Below, piece after piece: positions 19,543 through 29,208 of a stretch of DNA of 32,812 nucleotides; position 1 is the stretch's first letter, and every line of letters begins with the position of its first letter. The stretch lies in NCBI RefSeq assembly GCF_900205925.1, contig NZ_OAOD01000027.1, positions 1 to 32,812 on the forward strand, given 5' to 3'. Both the position numbers and the translations under genes were made by a program. The DNA is from Clostridium peptidivorans (lineage in GTDB: Bacteria > Bacillota > Clostridia > Clostridiales > Clostridiaceae). The notes beneath the pieces are model-generated. The model was not told the DNA's origin, did no database searches, and was given only the letters and a program-made list of their open reading frames with translations.

Positions 19543-21462
19543 TTACTGATCTAATCCAAGTCCTTTTCTCTTAGAGATAATGTGTGCTTCTATATTATTT
19601 GCAACTTCTACAGGATCATCTCCAAGAGCAACTTTACCACCAGTTATTCCTTCAACTTCTTCTGTAAGCAATTTTACAAGTTTAGGAGCACCAGTCATAA
19701 ATGGTACAGGAGATAAGTGAGTATATGCACCATATGCTACTGCAAATATACCATCTATTGTAGCCTTTTGTTCCATCCATTCTGGAGCAGTAACAGCTAT
19801 AGGAAGCTGTGGTACATCCACATCTAAATGATCCGCAAGAGCTGTAACAAGCATTGATATTCTTCCTGTATCTGTACATGTTCCAAAACTTAATACTGGA
19901 GGAATCTTAAGTAAGTTACAAACTTCTTTTAATCCTTCTCCTGCTATGGTACTCGCTGCATCTAAAGTACAAAGCCCTGCTACTTCAAGTGCATGGTTTC
20001 CGCAGCCTCCAGCAACAACTAATATATCTTTCTTTATTAATTCTTTTGTTAAGTTTACTGTATTCCAGTCCTGTGGACCATTTCTAAGGGTTGAGCAGTT
20101 TGCAAGAGCTACAACTCCTTTAATTTTTCCTGCTACAATCACATCTACTAATGGATCAAGTTTATTTCCAAGAGCGCTAAGTACCGCTTCTGTGGAGAAA
20201 CCTGCAATTGCCTTTTGAATTTTTTTAGGAACCATAGGCACTACTTTACCATGACGTTTGTTAAAGTTTTCTATTGCCAGATTGATTAGTGTATCTACTG
20301 TTTCATTTATCTTTGCAGGGTAATATGGAAGTTTATGTTCTATTCCCGGCAAATCAATGATAGTACTTACTGATACCAAGGTTACTTGATATTTTTCAGC
20401 ATACATATCGATAGCAGGTGGAGAGCAGTTTTCTTCCATTGCTATAACGTCTACTGTACCTGTTGCAAGTAGTGGTTCTATTGTAAGCCAGTTACCCATA
20501 AGTCCTACAAAAACATCATCTACATCAAATCTTTGTAATAATTCCTGACCAGTTTCTATAGATCCTACTACGTGTAGTCCCTTTGCTCCAGCTTTTCTTG
20601 CTCTTTCTTGAACTTCAGGTGTTCTAGCCTTCTCAATCATTGCAGCACCTATCCAAGGCTGGTGACCATTAAATACTATATTTATGTAATCTGGATCCAT
20701 GATACCTAGGTCTGTATCTACTTCGTGAGGAGTTGGAGTTCCAAATAATATATCTTGAACCATTTCAAGTCCAATTTGAGAATTATATATTGTTGCTATT
20801 CCTAAGCGAAGTGCTTTTGCTGCTAAGGATACATAGCTTCCATCTACATTTGTTAAACAGCTTGCTACACAATTCTGCTCTTCATGAATTGTTCCTTTAG
20901 GGTAAACATTTATCTTTCTCCAAACTTCCTTTCTCTTTCTTGGTGCAAAAGCCTCTACCATAAGGTTCTCGTCATCTTCACCAATCTCTTGTTGTCTTTG
21001 TAACAATTCTGCTAATTGAATAGCCATTTGGTTTGTATCTTGATTTGTATCAATTCCTAACTTTTCACACATCCATTTTAGCTTTTCAACATCCTTAATC
21101 TTAAATGGAGTTTTTCCTTCTCCTGTAGCTTTCAATGTACGAAATGCTTCATAGGCATGATGACTATATGTACCAGCTCCCATTATATTTTTAAGAAGAA
21201 AATTTCTCATTGCCATTGCATCTGGCCCAATTCCACATACTCCCTTTTCAGGTTCACCTTTATCATTTAACCTACAAGGGCCTTGGGAACATAATTGACA
21301 GCTTAATCCTTGAAGGCAAAATTTACATCGTATTTTTTCTTGTTGTACCCATCTGTCAAAAACATTAGACATTCCATCTTCTCTAATACGTTTAAGCATT
21401 TCTTCAACTGAATCATGATAGCTTACACGTCCTTCAGCTTTTTCTAAAATTGTTTCACTCAC
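19543..21462 (-). CDS. CooS-family protein with a non-canonical active-site cluster (hybrid-cluster type)
   Basis: The 639-residue protein has the full anaerobic CODH catalytic-subunit fold. The B-cluster cysteines are C55, C58, C63 and C76. The bridging D-cluster pair reads CKFC (C46, C49), the CX2C spacing of the Desulfovibrio-type [2Fe-2S] form; Ser54 sits where Carboxydothermus enzymes have Cys47. C-cluster positions are His267 (GHQP), Cys346, Cys456, Cys487 and Cys529, with acid-base Lys566 and His101/102. The ligand that should be Cys295 (GICCTGNE in true CODHs) reads GSIETGQE, giving Glu303. Carboxydothermus CooS-V, which also lacks a canonical cysteine, holds an Fe/S/O hybrid cluster, does not oxidise CO and slowly turns over hydroxylamine. 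No cooC, cooF or acs genes are nearby. GTG start with AAAGGGTGA upstream. Confidence 0.9.
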   Translation of the reverse strand: MSETILEKAEGRVSYHDSVEEMLKRIREDGMSNVFDRWVQQEKIRCKFCLQGLSCQLCSQGPCRLNDKGEPEKGVCGIGPDAMAMRNFLLKNIMGAGTYSHHAYEAFRTLKATGEGKTPFKIKDVEKLKWMCEKLGIDTNQDTNQMAIQLAELLQRQQEIGEDDENLMVEAFAPRKRKEVWRKINVYPKGTIHEEQNCVASCLTNVDGSYVSLAAKALRLGIATIYNSQIGLEMVQDILFGTPTPHEVDTDLGIMDPDYINIVFNGHQPWIGAAMIEKARTPEVQERARKAGAKGLHVVGSIETGQELLQRFDVDDVFVGLMGNWLTIEPLLATGTVDVIAMEENCSPPAIDMYAEKYQVTLVSVSTIIDLPGIEHKLPYYPAKINETVDTLINLAIENFNKRHGKVVPMVPKKIQKAIAGFSTEAVLSALGNKLDPLVDVIVAGKIKGVVALANCSTLRNGPQDWNTVNLTKELIKKDILVVAGGCGNHALEVAGLCTLDAASTIAGEGLKEVCNLLKIPPVLSFGTCTDTGRISMLVTALADHLDVDVPQLPIAVTAPEWMEQKATIDGIFAVAYGAYTHLSPVPFMTGAPKLVKLLTEEVEGITGGKVALGDDPVEVANNIEAHIISKRKGLGLDQ

Positions 21463-21543
21463 TTAAATCACCCTTTCAATTGTAATAGTTATCTTTAATA
21501 TTGCTAATTTCTTAAAACTCTATAATATTTTTACCTGCTTTTA

Positions 21544-21575
21544 AATAATTATTACAATTAATAATTATTACAATT
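21544..21575. repeat. Two tandem copies of a 16-bp AT-rich unit
   Basis: AATAATTATTACAATT occurs twice head to tail, followed by AATAATA. It lies in the gap between the cooS-like gene and mglC. Confidence 0.7.
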
Positions 21576-21600
21576 AATAATAAGTGCCTATTTTATAGTT

Positions 21601-21633
21601 AAAATAAAAAGAAGTCCGCCTAAACGAACTTCC
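21601..21633 (-). terminator. Terminator of the mgl operon
   Basis: On the minus strand GAAGTTCG-TTTAGG-CGGACTTC forms an 8-bp stem with one wobble, followed by TTTTTATTTT. It is 42 bp after the mglC stop. Confidence 0.85.
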
Positions 21634-21674
21634 GACCATAACCATTGAATCTTAAGTATTAACTATTTTGCATT

Positions 21675-22694
21675 TTATTTCTTTGCAAGATATTTTCTTA
21701 TATCAAATGCCACAGCAGTTACTATAATAAGTCCTTTTACTATAAGCTGCCAATATGGGTTTACACCTATAAATGTTAATCCATAATTTATTACTCCAAA
21801 TATCAAAACCCCTGCTAAAATCCCCTGAACCTTTCCTATCCCTCCTGAAGTAGATACTCCCCCTACAACACAAGCTGCAATAGCATCAAGTTCATACATG
21901 TTTCCATAGTTATTTGTAGCCCCTCCAGTTCTTGCAGCTTCCAGTACTCCTCCAAGCCCATATAATGCGCCTGCGATAGCATATAATATTAAAAGCGTAA
22001 GTCCTACATTTATACCTGAAACCCTGGCAGCTTCCTTATTTCCGCCTATGGCATACATGTTTTTCCCGAGTCTTGTTTTATTAAATACTATCCATACAGC
22101 AATCGTTACTAATATTGCTATTATTATTATTATAGGCATTGAAAATATATGGCCAGATCCTAGATTTGTAAAATCCTTTCTAAGTCCTCCAATAGGCTGT
22201 GAATCATTTGGATGAAGGTCAAAATAAATTGAATTTAATCCATAAACAATTACTGAAGTACCTAGTGTTGCAATAAAAGGTGGCACACTAAGTTTTGAAA
22301 TAATAACTCCGTTCATAAGTCCTGCTAAAAGTGCTGCAAATATTGCAAGTAAAATAGGTATAATTAAATTAAGTTGAGGCAGATTTGGGAAAAACCTTCT
22401 TACATAATCTGGTGTTTGAAGCATTGAAGCAGAAAGCACCGCTGAAAATCCGACTATACGTCCTGCTGCAAGGTCAACACCACCTGTTATAAGTACAAAA
22501 GCTATTCCCAGGGCAATAATTAACTTTGTAGAACTTTGAATTAATATATCTCTAAGACATACAAGTGATAAAAACCTTGAATCTTTTATAGCAATAATTA
22601 GTACAAGAACTATTAAAACTATATAAATTGCATGCTGAGATAAAAATTCCTTTATCCTTTTCTTGTCTATTTTTTTTGTATCTGCTTTCTCCAT
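21675..22694 (-). CDS. mglC: Galactose/methylgalactoside ABC transporter permease
   Basis: This 339-residue membrane protein is the permease of a CUT2-type sugar ABC importer. It has about 8-10 hydrophobic helices and the family blocks GIAFVLITGGVDLAAGRIVG, FIATLGTSVIVYGLN, GGNKEAARVSGINV and GGVSTSGGIGKVQG; the last two contain the loop that docks the ATPase. The final stretch INPYWQ-like (VNPYWQLIVKGLIIV) is typical of MglC. ATG 22694 is chosen for its GGGAGG 7 nt upstream; an upstream in-frame start at 22733 would overlap the mglA end. It lies 16 bp after mglA and ends the operon. Confidence 0.92.
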   Translation of the reverse strand: MEKADTKKIDKKRIKEFLSQHAIYIVLIVLVLIIAIKDSRFLSLVCLRDILIQSSTKLIIALGIAFVLITGGVDLAAGRIVGFSAVLSASMLQTPDYVRRFFPNLPQLNLIIPILLAIFAALLAGLMNGVIISKLSVPPFIATLGTSVIVYGLNSIYFDLHPNDSQPIGGLRKDFTNLGSGHIFSMPIIIIIAILVTIAVWIVFNKTRLGKNMYAIGGNKEAARVSGINVGLTLLILYAIAGALYGLGGVLEAARTGGATNNYGNMYELDAIAACVVGGVSTSGGIGKVQGILAGVLIFGVINYGLTFIGVNPYWQLIVKGLIIVTAVAFDIRKYLAKK

Positions 22695-22710
22695 AACAAA
22701 TCCTCCCTTC

Positions 22711-24228
22711 CTATGATCTAAACTTTGTTGCAAGACGCATTATTTCTTCTTCTGTTGCATCACTACCATCAATAATTCCAGAAAGGTTCCCTTCACACAT
22801 AACCATTATGCGATCAGACATTCCAATAAGCTCCGGCATTTCAGAAGATATCATTATAATACTTTTGCCTTGCTTTGCAAGATCTGCAATTATTGTATAT
22901 ATTTCATACTTTGCACCAACATCAATACCACGAGTTGGTTCGTCTAATATAAGTATTTCAGGTTCTGTTAAAAGCCACCTTGCTATAAGCACCTTTTGTT
23001 GATTTCCACCGGATAGATCCTTTATGAGAGTCTTAAACGAAGGAGTTTTTACCTTAAGCATTTTTATACTTCTCTTTACATCTTCTCGCCTTTTACCTTC
23101 ATTTATAATGCGTAAAGGTGTGACATATGGATTTATATTTGCAACTACAGTATTCTCCAGTATTGAAAGCACTGGAAATATCCCTGTTACTCTCCTTTCT
23201 TCAGTTAGAAGTGCAATTTTATGTTTCTTTGCATCTATTGGAGATTTTATTTTAACTTCCTTGTCATTTATAAATATCTTTCCGCTGCTAATTGCTCTAA
23301 GTCCAAATAATGCTTCCACAAGCTCAGTACGCTGTGCTCCAACAAGTCCGCCTATTCCTAAAACTTCTCCCTTTCTTAATTCAAAAGAAATATCCTTAAA
23401 GGATTTCTCAATAATTGATGTTAATTTTTCAACCTTTAGTACCTCTTCTCCTGGAATGTTACTTTTGGGTGGAAATCTATTTGTCATCTCACGTCCTACC
23501 ATTTTAGAAATTATCATCCCTGTAGTAAGCTCATTTGATTTCCATGTGCCTATCAGCTTTCCATCTCTCATAATTGTTACTTCATCTGCTATTTGAAGTA
23601 TTTCTTCAATTTTATGAGATATATAAATAATAGAAACTCCTTGATTCTTTAATGCATTTATTATTGTAAATAAACGTTCTACTTCATTTTCAGTTAAAGA
23701 TGATGTCGGCTCGTCCATTATTATAACTTTAGAATTAAAGGATACTGCCTTTGCAATTTCTATGAGCTGAATTTTAGATACGGACATATTTCCAACTATA
23801 GTCTTTGGATTTATATCTATATTAAGATTTTCAAAAAGCTTCTTTGTAGCTTCATACATCCTTTTTTCATCTACAAATTTTAAGGGACCTATTTTTTTAG
23901 TTGAAAATCTTCCAAGCCATATATTTTCAATAACATTTCTATAAGGCACAGGATGAAGTTCTTGGTGAATCATAGAGATACCATTACCCAGTGCAATCTT
24001 AGGCTCGCTTATATCAATTTTCTTTCCATCTAAAATTATCTCTCCTGCATCTTCCTTGTATATACCGAAAAGACAATTCATAAGAGTAGACTTCCCAGCT
24101 CCATTTTCCCCCATAAGAGCATGAACGCTTCCTTTTCTCACCTTTAACGTTACATTATCTAATGCCTTAACTCCTGGGAACTCCTTAGATATGTTATTCA
24201 TCTCAAGTATAAATTCACCTTCACTCAT
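22711..24228 (-). CDS. mglA: Galactose/methylgalactoside ABC transporter ATPase
   Basis: This 505-residue protein has two ABC domains fused in tandem, as in CUT2 sugar importers. Domain 1 shows Walker A GENGAGKST, Q-loop HQELHPVP, signature MSVSK, Walker B VIIMDEPTSSL and ISHKIEE. Domain 2 has a degenerate Walker A (GLVGAQRTE), signature LSGGNQQK, Walker B ILILDEPTRGIDVGAK and ISSEMPEL, the usual asymmetric pattern of RbsA/MglA. HELHPVPYRN is the MglA-type variant. ATG 24228 is preceded by GGAGGTGAT; the upstream GTG 24246 overlaps that site. It sits between mglB and mglC. Confidence 0.93.
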   Translation of the reverse strand: MSEGEFILEMNNISKEFPGVKALDNVTLKVRKGSVHALMGENGAGKSTLMNCLFGIYKEDAGEIILDGKKIDISEPKIALGNGISMIHQELHPVPYRNVIENIWLGRFSTKKIGPLKFVDEKRMYEATKKLFENLNIDINPKTIVGNMSVSKIQLIEIAKAVSFNSKVIIMDEPTSSLTENEVERLFTIINALKNQGVSIIYISHKIEEILQIADEVTIMRDGKLIGTWKSNELTTGMIISKMVGREMTNRFPPKSNIPGEEVLKVEKLTSIIEKSFKDISFELRKGEVLGIGGLVGAQRTELVEALFGLRAISSGKIFINDKEVKIKSPIDAKKHKIALLTEERRVTGIFPVLSILENTVVANINPYVTPLRIINEGKRREDVKRSIKMLKVKTPSFKTLIKDLSGGNQQKVLIARWLLTEPEILILDEPTRGIDVGAKYEIYTIIADLAKQGKSIIMISSEMPELIGMSDRIMVMCEGNLSGIIDGSDATEEEIMRLATKFRS

Positions 24229-24271
24229 TTGATCACCTCCACTCACTTTATTTTCATCTAATTATTGAGAA

Positions 24272-24327
24272 TTAAGAGTGAAAAGCTAATGTAGTTTCCC
24301 AACTATCACTAACCCTTCACTCTTTAA
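24272..24327 (-). other. Hairpin between mglB and mglA
   Basis: TTAAGAGTGAA pairs with TTCACTCTTTAA (one bulged base). It lies in the 210-bp gap between the binding-protein gene and the ATPase gene. Hairpins here often protect the binding-protein message or cause partial termination, so that more MglB than MglA/C is made. The rest of the gap has CTAAT-rich sequence like that around 16473. Confidence 0.55.
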
Positions 24328-24438
24328 TTGCTAATAGCTAAATTACTAGTTCCTAATCTATAGTCGCTAATTATAGGCTCTAAAACTTGGCTTAATTATT
24401 TGATACTAATTAAGTATTAGATATTATTCTGTTATAGA

Positions 24439-25482
24439 TTATTTTACTTCGTTCATATTTTCCTTTGTAATCTTTTTATATGGTACCCATACATATTTTC
24501 CATCTGTTATATCAAATCCGATAGTTTCTTTGCTTGGAGTTTCTCCTTTAGCTAATACTTCAGCTATATTAAATGTAGCCTTACCTTGGTTTTTAGCATC
24601 ATTTAATACTGTTCCAAGCATGGTTCCTTCTTCAAGAGCCTTTAATGCAGGTGCTGTTGCATCAACACCTATAACTGGCATATATTTATTATCTTTAAAG
24701 TATCCACCTGCTTTTAATGCTTCAATAGCTCCTAGTGCCATATCATCATTATTTGCAAATACCATTTCTATTTTATCGCCATTTGCAGCAAGGAATGCAG
24801 CCATCTTTTCCTGTCCTTTTACACGATCCCACATTGCTGTATCTTCAGCAAGCTTATCTACTTTTATTCCTGCATCTGTTACAGCTTGAACTGAATATTT
24901 AGTTCTAAGTTCTGCATCTTGATGTCCTGGTTCTCCCTTTAACATTACATATTGCATAACTCCATCTTTGTTTTTGTCGGCTTCAGGGTGACCTTTCCAA
25001 TAATCTACTGCAAGTTGTCCTGATATTGTTCCAGATTCTTCAGCCTTAGCTCCAACATAATAAACCTTATCCCATTTTTTCATATCTTCTGGCAAAGGTT
25101 CTCTATTGAAAAATACTATTGGTGTATTTGCTTTTTGGGCTTTATCAATTAATACTCCTGCTGCAGTACGATCAACTGGGTTTATTGCAAGGCTATTTAC
25201 TTTTTTTGTTATAAATAAGTCCACTTTATCATTTTGAGTTGGCTGTGAATTTTGGCTGTCTACTATATCTACTGCTGCCTTGTCTCCTGCCGCTTCAGAT
25301 ATTGAATTACGAACCCCTGTCATAAATGTATCGTCAAATTTATAAATAGCACATCCTATAGCCGGCTTGTCTTTTTTATCCCCTGCTGGTTTATCTCCTG
25401 CTGGTTTTTGTCCACTTGAGCATCCTGCTAAAGCTCCTGTAAGTACAGAAGCAAGGATTATACTTGCCATTACCTTTTTCAT
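24439..25482 (-). CDS. mglB: Galactose/glucose-binding lipoprotein
   Basis: This 347-residue protein is the extracellular binding component of the mgl-type importer. The N-terminus is a lipoprotein signal with lipobox LAGC (Cys21), followed by a Gly/Lys/Asp linker with two PAGDK repeats. The mature part is a periplasmic-binding fold of type 1: AIGCAIYKFDDTFMTGVRNS, then LAINPVDRTAAGVLIDKA, VFFNREPLPEDMKKW, and EMVFANNDDMALGAIEAL. The segment DKNKDGVMQYVMLKGEPGH recalls the calcium loop and hinge of MglB (DLNKDGxxQ...). It is the first gene of the operon, with an ATG behind GGGGGTG. Glucose or galactose is the likely ligand. Confidence 0.93.
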   Translation of the reverse strand: MKKVMASIILASVLTGALAGCSSGQKPAGDKPAGDKKDKPAIGCAIYKFDDTFMTGVRNSISEAAGDKAAVDIVDSQNSQPTQNDKVDLFITKKVNSLAINPVDRTAAGVLIDKAQKANTPIVFFNREPLPEDMKKWDKVYYVGAKAEESGTISGQLAVDYWKGHPEADKNKDGVMQYVMLKGEPGHQDAELRTKYSVQAVTDAGIKVDKLAEDTAMWDRVKGQEKMAAFLAANGDKIEMVFANNDDMALGAIEALKAGGYFKDNKYMPVIGVDATAPALKALEEGTMLGTVLNDAKNQGKATFNIAEVLAKGETPSKETIGFDITDGKYVWVPYKKITKENMNEVK

Positions 25483-25528
25483 AAAGGCACCCCCATTATA
25501 ATATTAATATTTTCTTAATTGAATTTTT

Positions 25529-25555
25529 ATTATATATTATTCACAGTATTTTCAA
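25529..25555 (-). promoter_or_regulatory. Promoter of the mgl operon
   Basis: On the minus strand TTGAAA (25555-25550) and TATAAT (25534-25529) are 15 nt apart; an overlapping TAATAA gives a 17-nt spacing. It lies about 47 bp before the mglB start. No clear catabolite-response element was recognised. Confidence 0.5.
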
Positions 25556-25738
25556 TATATACCTTAGAATTCATTTTCATTTATTTACTATTTCACTGAA
25601 TATCTACAATTATATATAAGTAAGATATGTATTAAATCTAAATTTCAGGAAAGATTAATAATATTAATTTAATAAAGTTTTGTTTACTTTTGATTAATAT
25701 TACCTTAATCCTAATTGATAGCACAGGAGGCATATAAT

Positions 25739-27280
25739 ATGGCTGAAAACAATTCACAAAATAAAAACATTCCTAAATATCCCGAGGCCTATTGGATGGA
25801 CTCTACAAAGTTTCCTTCCTTCTCAGATTGCTCTGATAATATAAAAGTAGATGTGGCTATAGTTGGAGGAGGAATTACTGGTATAACACTCGCTTATTTA
25901 CTTAAGAAAGAAGGTTTAAAAGTTGTAATTTTAGAATCCAGCAAAATATTAAGTGCAACTACAGGTCATACTACAGCTAAAATAACCGCACAACATGATT
26001 TAATATATAATGATTTTTTAAATGAAATTGGACATGAAAAAACTAAACTTTATTATGAATCTAATATGGAAGCATTAAACTTTATAAAAAGCACTATTAA
26101 AGAAAATAATATTAGCTGTGATTTTATTGAACAAGATGCTTACATATATACTAAATCTGAAGATTACATACAAAAGATAGCGAATGAATCAAAGGCTTAT
26201 GAAAAACTAGGAATACCTGGAGAATATTTAGATAGTATACCTATACCAATAGATATAAAAGCTGCATTAGTTATGAAAAATCAAGCTCAATTTCATCCGC
26301 TTAAATATTTAAATAGTCTTGTAAGCTATATTAATGAAGAGGAAAATATCATTTATGAAAATACTCAAGCAATAGATATTGAAAAATCTCCAGAGCTTAA
26401 AGTTGTAACAAAAGCTGGACATAAAATATCCTGTGATAATGTAGTTATTTGTACTCATTATCCATTTTATGATGGCATGGGATTATATTTTTCAAGAATG
26501 TATCAGCTTAGATCTTATGTACTAGGAGCTATAACTGAAAAGCCTTATCCTGGTGGTATGTACATTAATGCTGAAAATCCAGGACGTTCTCTTAGATATA
26601 CTCCTTTTAATGGAGAAAACTTAGTTATAATTGGAGGAGAAAGTCATAAAACCGGCCAAAGTGATATTCCTACATTGGATCGATATGAAAGCTTAAAACT
26701 CTTTGGTGACGAGCTCTTTAAAATAAAAAGTATACCTTATAGATGGTCTACTCAGGATTTAGTAACCTTAGATAATATACCTTACATAGGACATATTACT
26801 GATAATAATCCAAACATATATGTTGCTACAGGATACAAGCAATGGGGTATGACAAGTGGAACCCTTGCTGCTTTAATGATACGAGATTCCATTTTAAAGA
26901 AGGAAAATCCTTATTCTAAACTCTATGCACCTTCTAGGTTTAATGCTGATCCTAGTGTGAAAAACTTTGTTTCGATGAATACAGATGTAGCTAAAGAACT
27001 TATTAAGGGAAAGGTACTGGCTAATGACAAAAAAGCTGATGATTTAAAAAATGATGAGGGTTCAGTTGTTTTTATAAATGGTAAAAGAGCTGGTGCTTAT
27101 AGGGATGAGCAAGGAGAACTTCATATTTTGGATACCACCTGTACCCATCTGGGATGTGAAGTTCAATGGAATGATGCAGAGAGAACATGGGATTGCCCTT
27201 GTCACGGTTCAAGATTTTCTATAGATGGCGAAGTAGTTGAAGGACCTGCACAAAAACCATTAAAAAAAATTGAGGACTAA
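25739..27280 (+). CDS. FAD-dependent oxidoreductase fused to a C-terminal Rieske domain (YhfW type)
   Basis: This 513-residue protein joins two redox modules. Residues about 37-390 are a DadA/GlpD-like FAD oxidoreductase: VAIVGGGITGITLAYLLKK (dinucleotide fold), TTGHTTAKITAQHD, and near the end IYVATGYKQWGMTSG. Residues about 425-513 are a Rieske [2Fe-2S] domain with CTHLGC and CPCHGS, the two Cys-His pairs of the cluster. It resembles Bacillus YhfW, whose substrate I do not know. No signal peptide is present, so it is cytoplasmic. ATG 25739 has AGGAGG 8 nt upstream; an earlier start would include that site. It is divergent from mglB and appears to be a single gene. Confidence 0.92.
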   Translation: MAENNSQNKNIPKYPEAYWMDSTKFPSFSDCSDNIKVDVAIVGGGITGITLAYLLKKEGLKVVILESSKILSATTGHTTAKITAQHDLIYNDFLNEIGHEKTKLYYESNMEALNFIKSTIKENNISCDFIEQDAYIYTKSEDYIQKIANESKAYEKLGIPGEYLDSIPIPIDIKAALVMKNQAQFHPLKYLNSLVSYINEEENIIYENTQAIDIEKSPELKVVTKAGHKISCDNVVICTHYPFYDGMGLYFSRMYQLRSYVLGAITEKPYPGGMYINAENPGRSLRYTPFNGENLVIIGGESHKTGQSDIPTLDRYESLKLFGDELFKIKSIPYRWSTQDLVTLDNIPYIGHITDNNPNIYVATGYKQWGMTSGTLAALMIRDSILKKENPYSKLYAPSRFNADPSVKNFVSMNTDVAKELIKGKVLANDKKADDLKNDEGSVVFINGKRAGAYRDEQGELHILDTTCTHLGCEVQWNDAERTWDCPCHGSRFSIDGEVVEGPAQKPLKKIED

Positions 27281-27295
27281 TCCTCAATTTTTTTT
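27262..27295. terminator. Shared bidirectional terminator of two convergent genes
   Basis: AAAAAAAATTGAGGA pairs with TCCTCAATTTTTTTT around a CTAA loop. The loop contains part of the oxidoreductase stop and the right arm abuts the stop of the convergent chemotaxis gene (27296-27294). A and T runs flank both sides, so it can end both transcripts. Confidence 0.95.
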
Positions 27296-29054
27296 AGCTA
27301 GTTTTAAATCTTTCTATATTACTATGAATATCTTCAGATATTTTATTTAAATCCTCTGCCATATATGCTAAATTGTTAACTATCTTATTTTGCTCTTCTA
27401 TAGTTGCTACGACTTCTTCAGTTGAAGCAGATAATTCCTCGGAAATACTTGATACGGATTCTGTCTTTTCTAGTACCATTTCCTTTTTACCTAAAGCACT
27501 TTGAATTTCATTATTTACCTCTTCCATAGCAGGCATCATTTCATTTATTTCTTTAAGTATAGCTTCAAAGGAAGTTATAGAATTTCTTATTATTCCAACT
27601 TGACTTTCAAGCTTTGATGTTGCCGAATTAGCAGTAGTTGTTACATTATTGAAATCTTTTGTCATATTATTTGTTATTCCAATTATATTATTTGAAGACT
27701 CTAAACTTTGCTGAGCCAATTTTCTTATCTCATCTGCAACAACAGCAAATCCTCTTCCTGCTTCTCCTGCTCTTGCAGCTTCAATGGATGCATTTAATGC
27801 TAAAAGATTTGTCTGTTGAACAACTCCATCTATTACATCTACTATTAAATTAATTCTTTCCATATTTCCTTCAAACTCATTTATTTTATTTATTACATCA
27901 CTAAATAAGTTTTTTATATCCTCAATAGATGACAATAATTCTTGAAGATTCTCTGAATTTGTATCTGCTGAATATTTTATTTCCCTTCCACTTACAGCCA
28001 TATTAGAAAACTTTTGACCTATACTATCTAAATTTGACGCTAGTCCTTCAACAAGTTTTAAAACATCTACAAGCTTACTTGACTGATCCGTTGACCCTGA
28101 TGCAATTTCTGACATAACTTCTTCTATATCTTTGCTTGAATGATTTATATCTGAAGAAGATGCTGCAAGTTCTGTAGAGGACTCATTTAATGTATTTAAA
28201 GCAGTCTTTATTTTACTTATTAAAGTTTCCATTTGCACTGTCATTTCATTAAATACACTGCTTACATATCCTATTTCATCTTTTTTATTATAGTCAGATC
28301 TAATTCTCAAGTCTCCATTTGCTAGCTCTTTCATATTTACTATTATACCTTCTAATGGGAATATTTTTTTCCCTACAATATATATTAAGCAAATACTTAC
28401 TAAAGCGCTAAATACTATAATAAGTGCTATTATTTCAATTAATAATTTATTTGCTCCTTTATAAAAATCTTCTTCATAACATCCTACATTTACATACCAG
28501 TCCCAATCCTTATAGTACTTAACCACATTTACCTTTGACTTTGCTTCAGTTTCTCCAGGATTTTTCCATACAAACTGTATAACTCCATTATTAGTAGGAT
28601 TACTTCCTTCTTTTATTATTTCCTTTGCTACATATGCTCCACTTGCATCCTTATAATCCATAATGTTATCTCCCTCTTTAGCTGGATGCATAACTTCTAA
28701 GCCTGTACTATCTATAGCATACATATAAGCTTTAACTTCTTCTAAATCAAGGGAAGATTTAACTTCTCTAGACTTACCATCCTGTGATTTTGGATTTAAA
28801 AATATTTGTCTAAACATTTCCTGAGCTTCTTGTCTTGTATATTTTCCTTTTTGAACTTCTTTTTCAAAACTTTTCATAGTTTCTATTCCAATATTCACCT
28901 TATTTTGCAATGATTTAATTCCTAAATCAGTTAACTGTTGTTTTGCTGAAGAATAGCTAATAAACCCTATAATACTCATAGCCGTAACTACAATTATACA
29001 GATGATAATAAACGAAATATACATGGATTTTCTTAATCCACTTTTGTTATTCAT
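27294..29054 (-). CDS. Methyl-accepting chemotaxis protein with single Cache domain
   Basis: This 586-residue membrane receptor has TM1 at about 11-32, an extracellular sCache_2-type sensor (about 40-205, with [20 protein letters not shown] and [17 protein letters not shown]), TM2 at about 212-235, a HAMP segment, and a cytoplasmic signalling domain. The hairpin tip is strongly conserved: [20 protein letters not shown] followed by [18 protein letters not shown]. sCache_2 domains typically sense small organic acids or amino compounds. ATG 29054 is chosen because AAGGAGG lies 8 nt upstream; a 22-codon upstream extension to 29120 would contain it. No che genes are near, so it is an orphan receptor. 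Confidence 0.94.
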   Translation of the reverse strand: MNNKSGLRKSMYISFIIICIIVVTAMSIIGFISYSSAKQQLTDLGIKSLQNKVNIGIETMKSFEKEVQKGKYTRQEAQEMFRQIFLNPKSQDGKSREVKSSLDLEEVKAYMYAIDSTGLEVMHPAKEGDNIMDYKDASGAYVAKEIIKEGSNPTNNGVIQFVWKNPGETEAKSKVNVVKYYKDWDWYVNVGCYEEDFYKGANKLLIEIIALIIVFSALVSICLIYIVGKKIFPLEGIIVNMKELANGDLRIRSDYNKKDEIGYVSSVFNEMTVQMETLISKIKTALNTLNESSTELAASSSDINHSSKDIEEVMSEIASGSTDQSSKLVDVLKLVEGLASNLDSIGQKFSNMAVSGREIKYSADTNSENLQELLSSIEDIKNLFSDVINKINEFEGNMERINLIVDVIDGVVQQTNLLALNASIEAARAGEAGRGFAVVADEIRKLAQQSLESSNNIIGITNNMTKDFNNVTTTANSATSKLESQVGIIRNSITSFEAILKEINEMMPAMEEVNNEIQSALGKKEMVLEKTESVSSISEELSASTEEVVATIEEQNKIVNNLAYMAEDLNKISEDIHSNIERFKTS

Positions 29055-29208
29055 GGTAAATTCCTCCTTATACTGTAAAACAATAGGTGATTTTGTAGAT
29101 ACTAATTCTAAATTTACCATGTTTTATACAAAATTCCAACATGTTTTTTGTTAATTCTTCGTAATTTTTTATTATCTTCCAAATATGGTGTATTTTTAGT
29201 CTAAATAT

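Noticed and set aside
19682..19879. Minus-strand 65-codon Cys/Tyr-rich frame
   Set aside because: It lies inside the CooS-family gene in another frame and has no ribosome site.
19543..21462. Part of an acetyl-CoA synthase / Wood-Ljungdahl cluster
   Set aside because: No acs, cooC, cooF or methyl-branch genes lie nearby, and the active-site ligand set is altered.
23024..23596. 190-codon plus-strand frame opposite mglA
   Set aside because: It is an antisense shadow of the ATPase gene; the conserved ABC motifs are on the minus strand.
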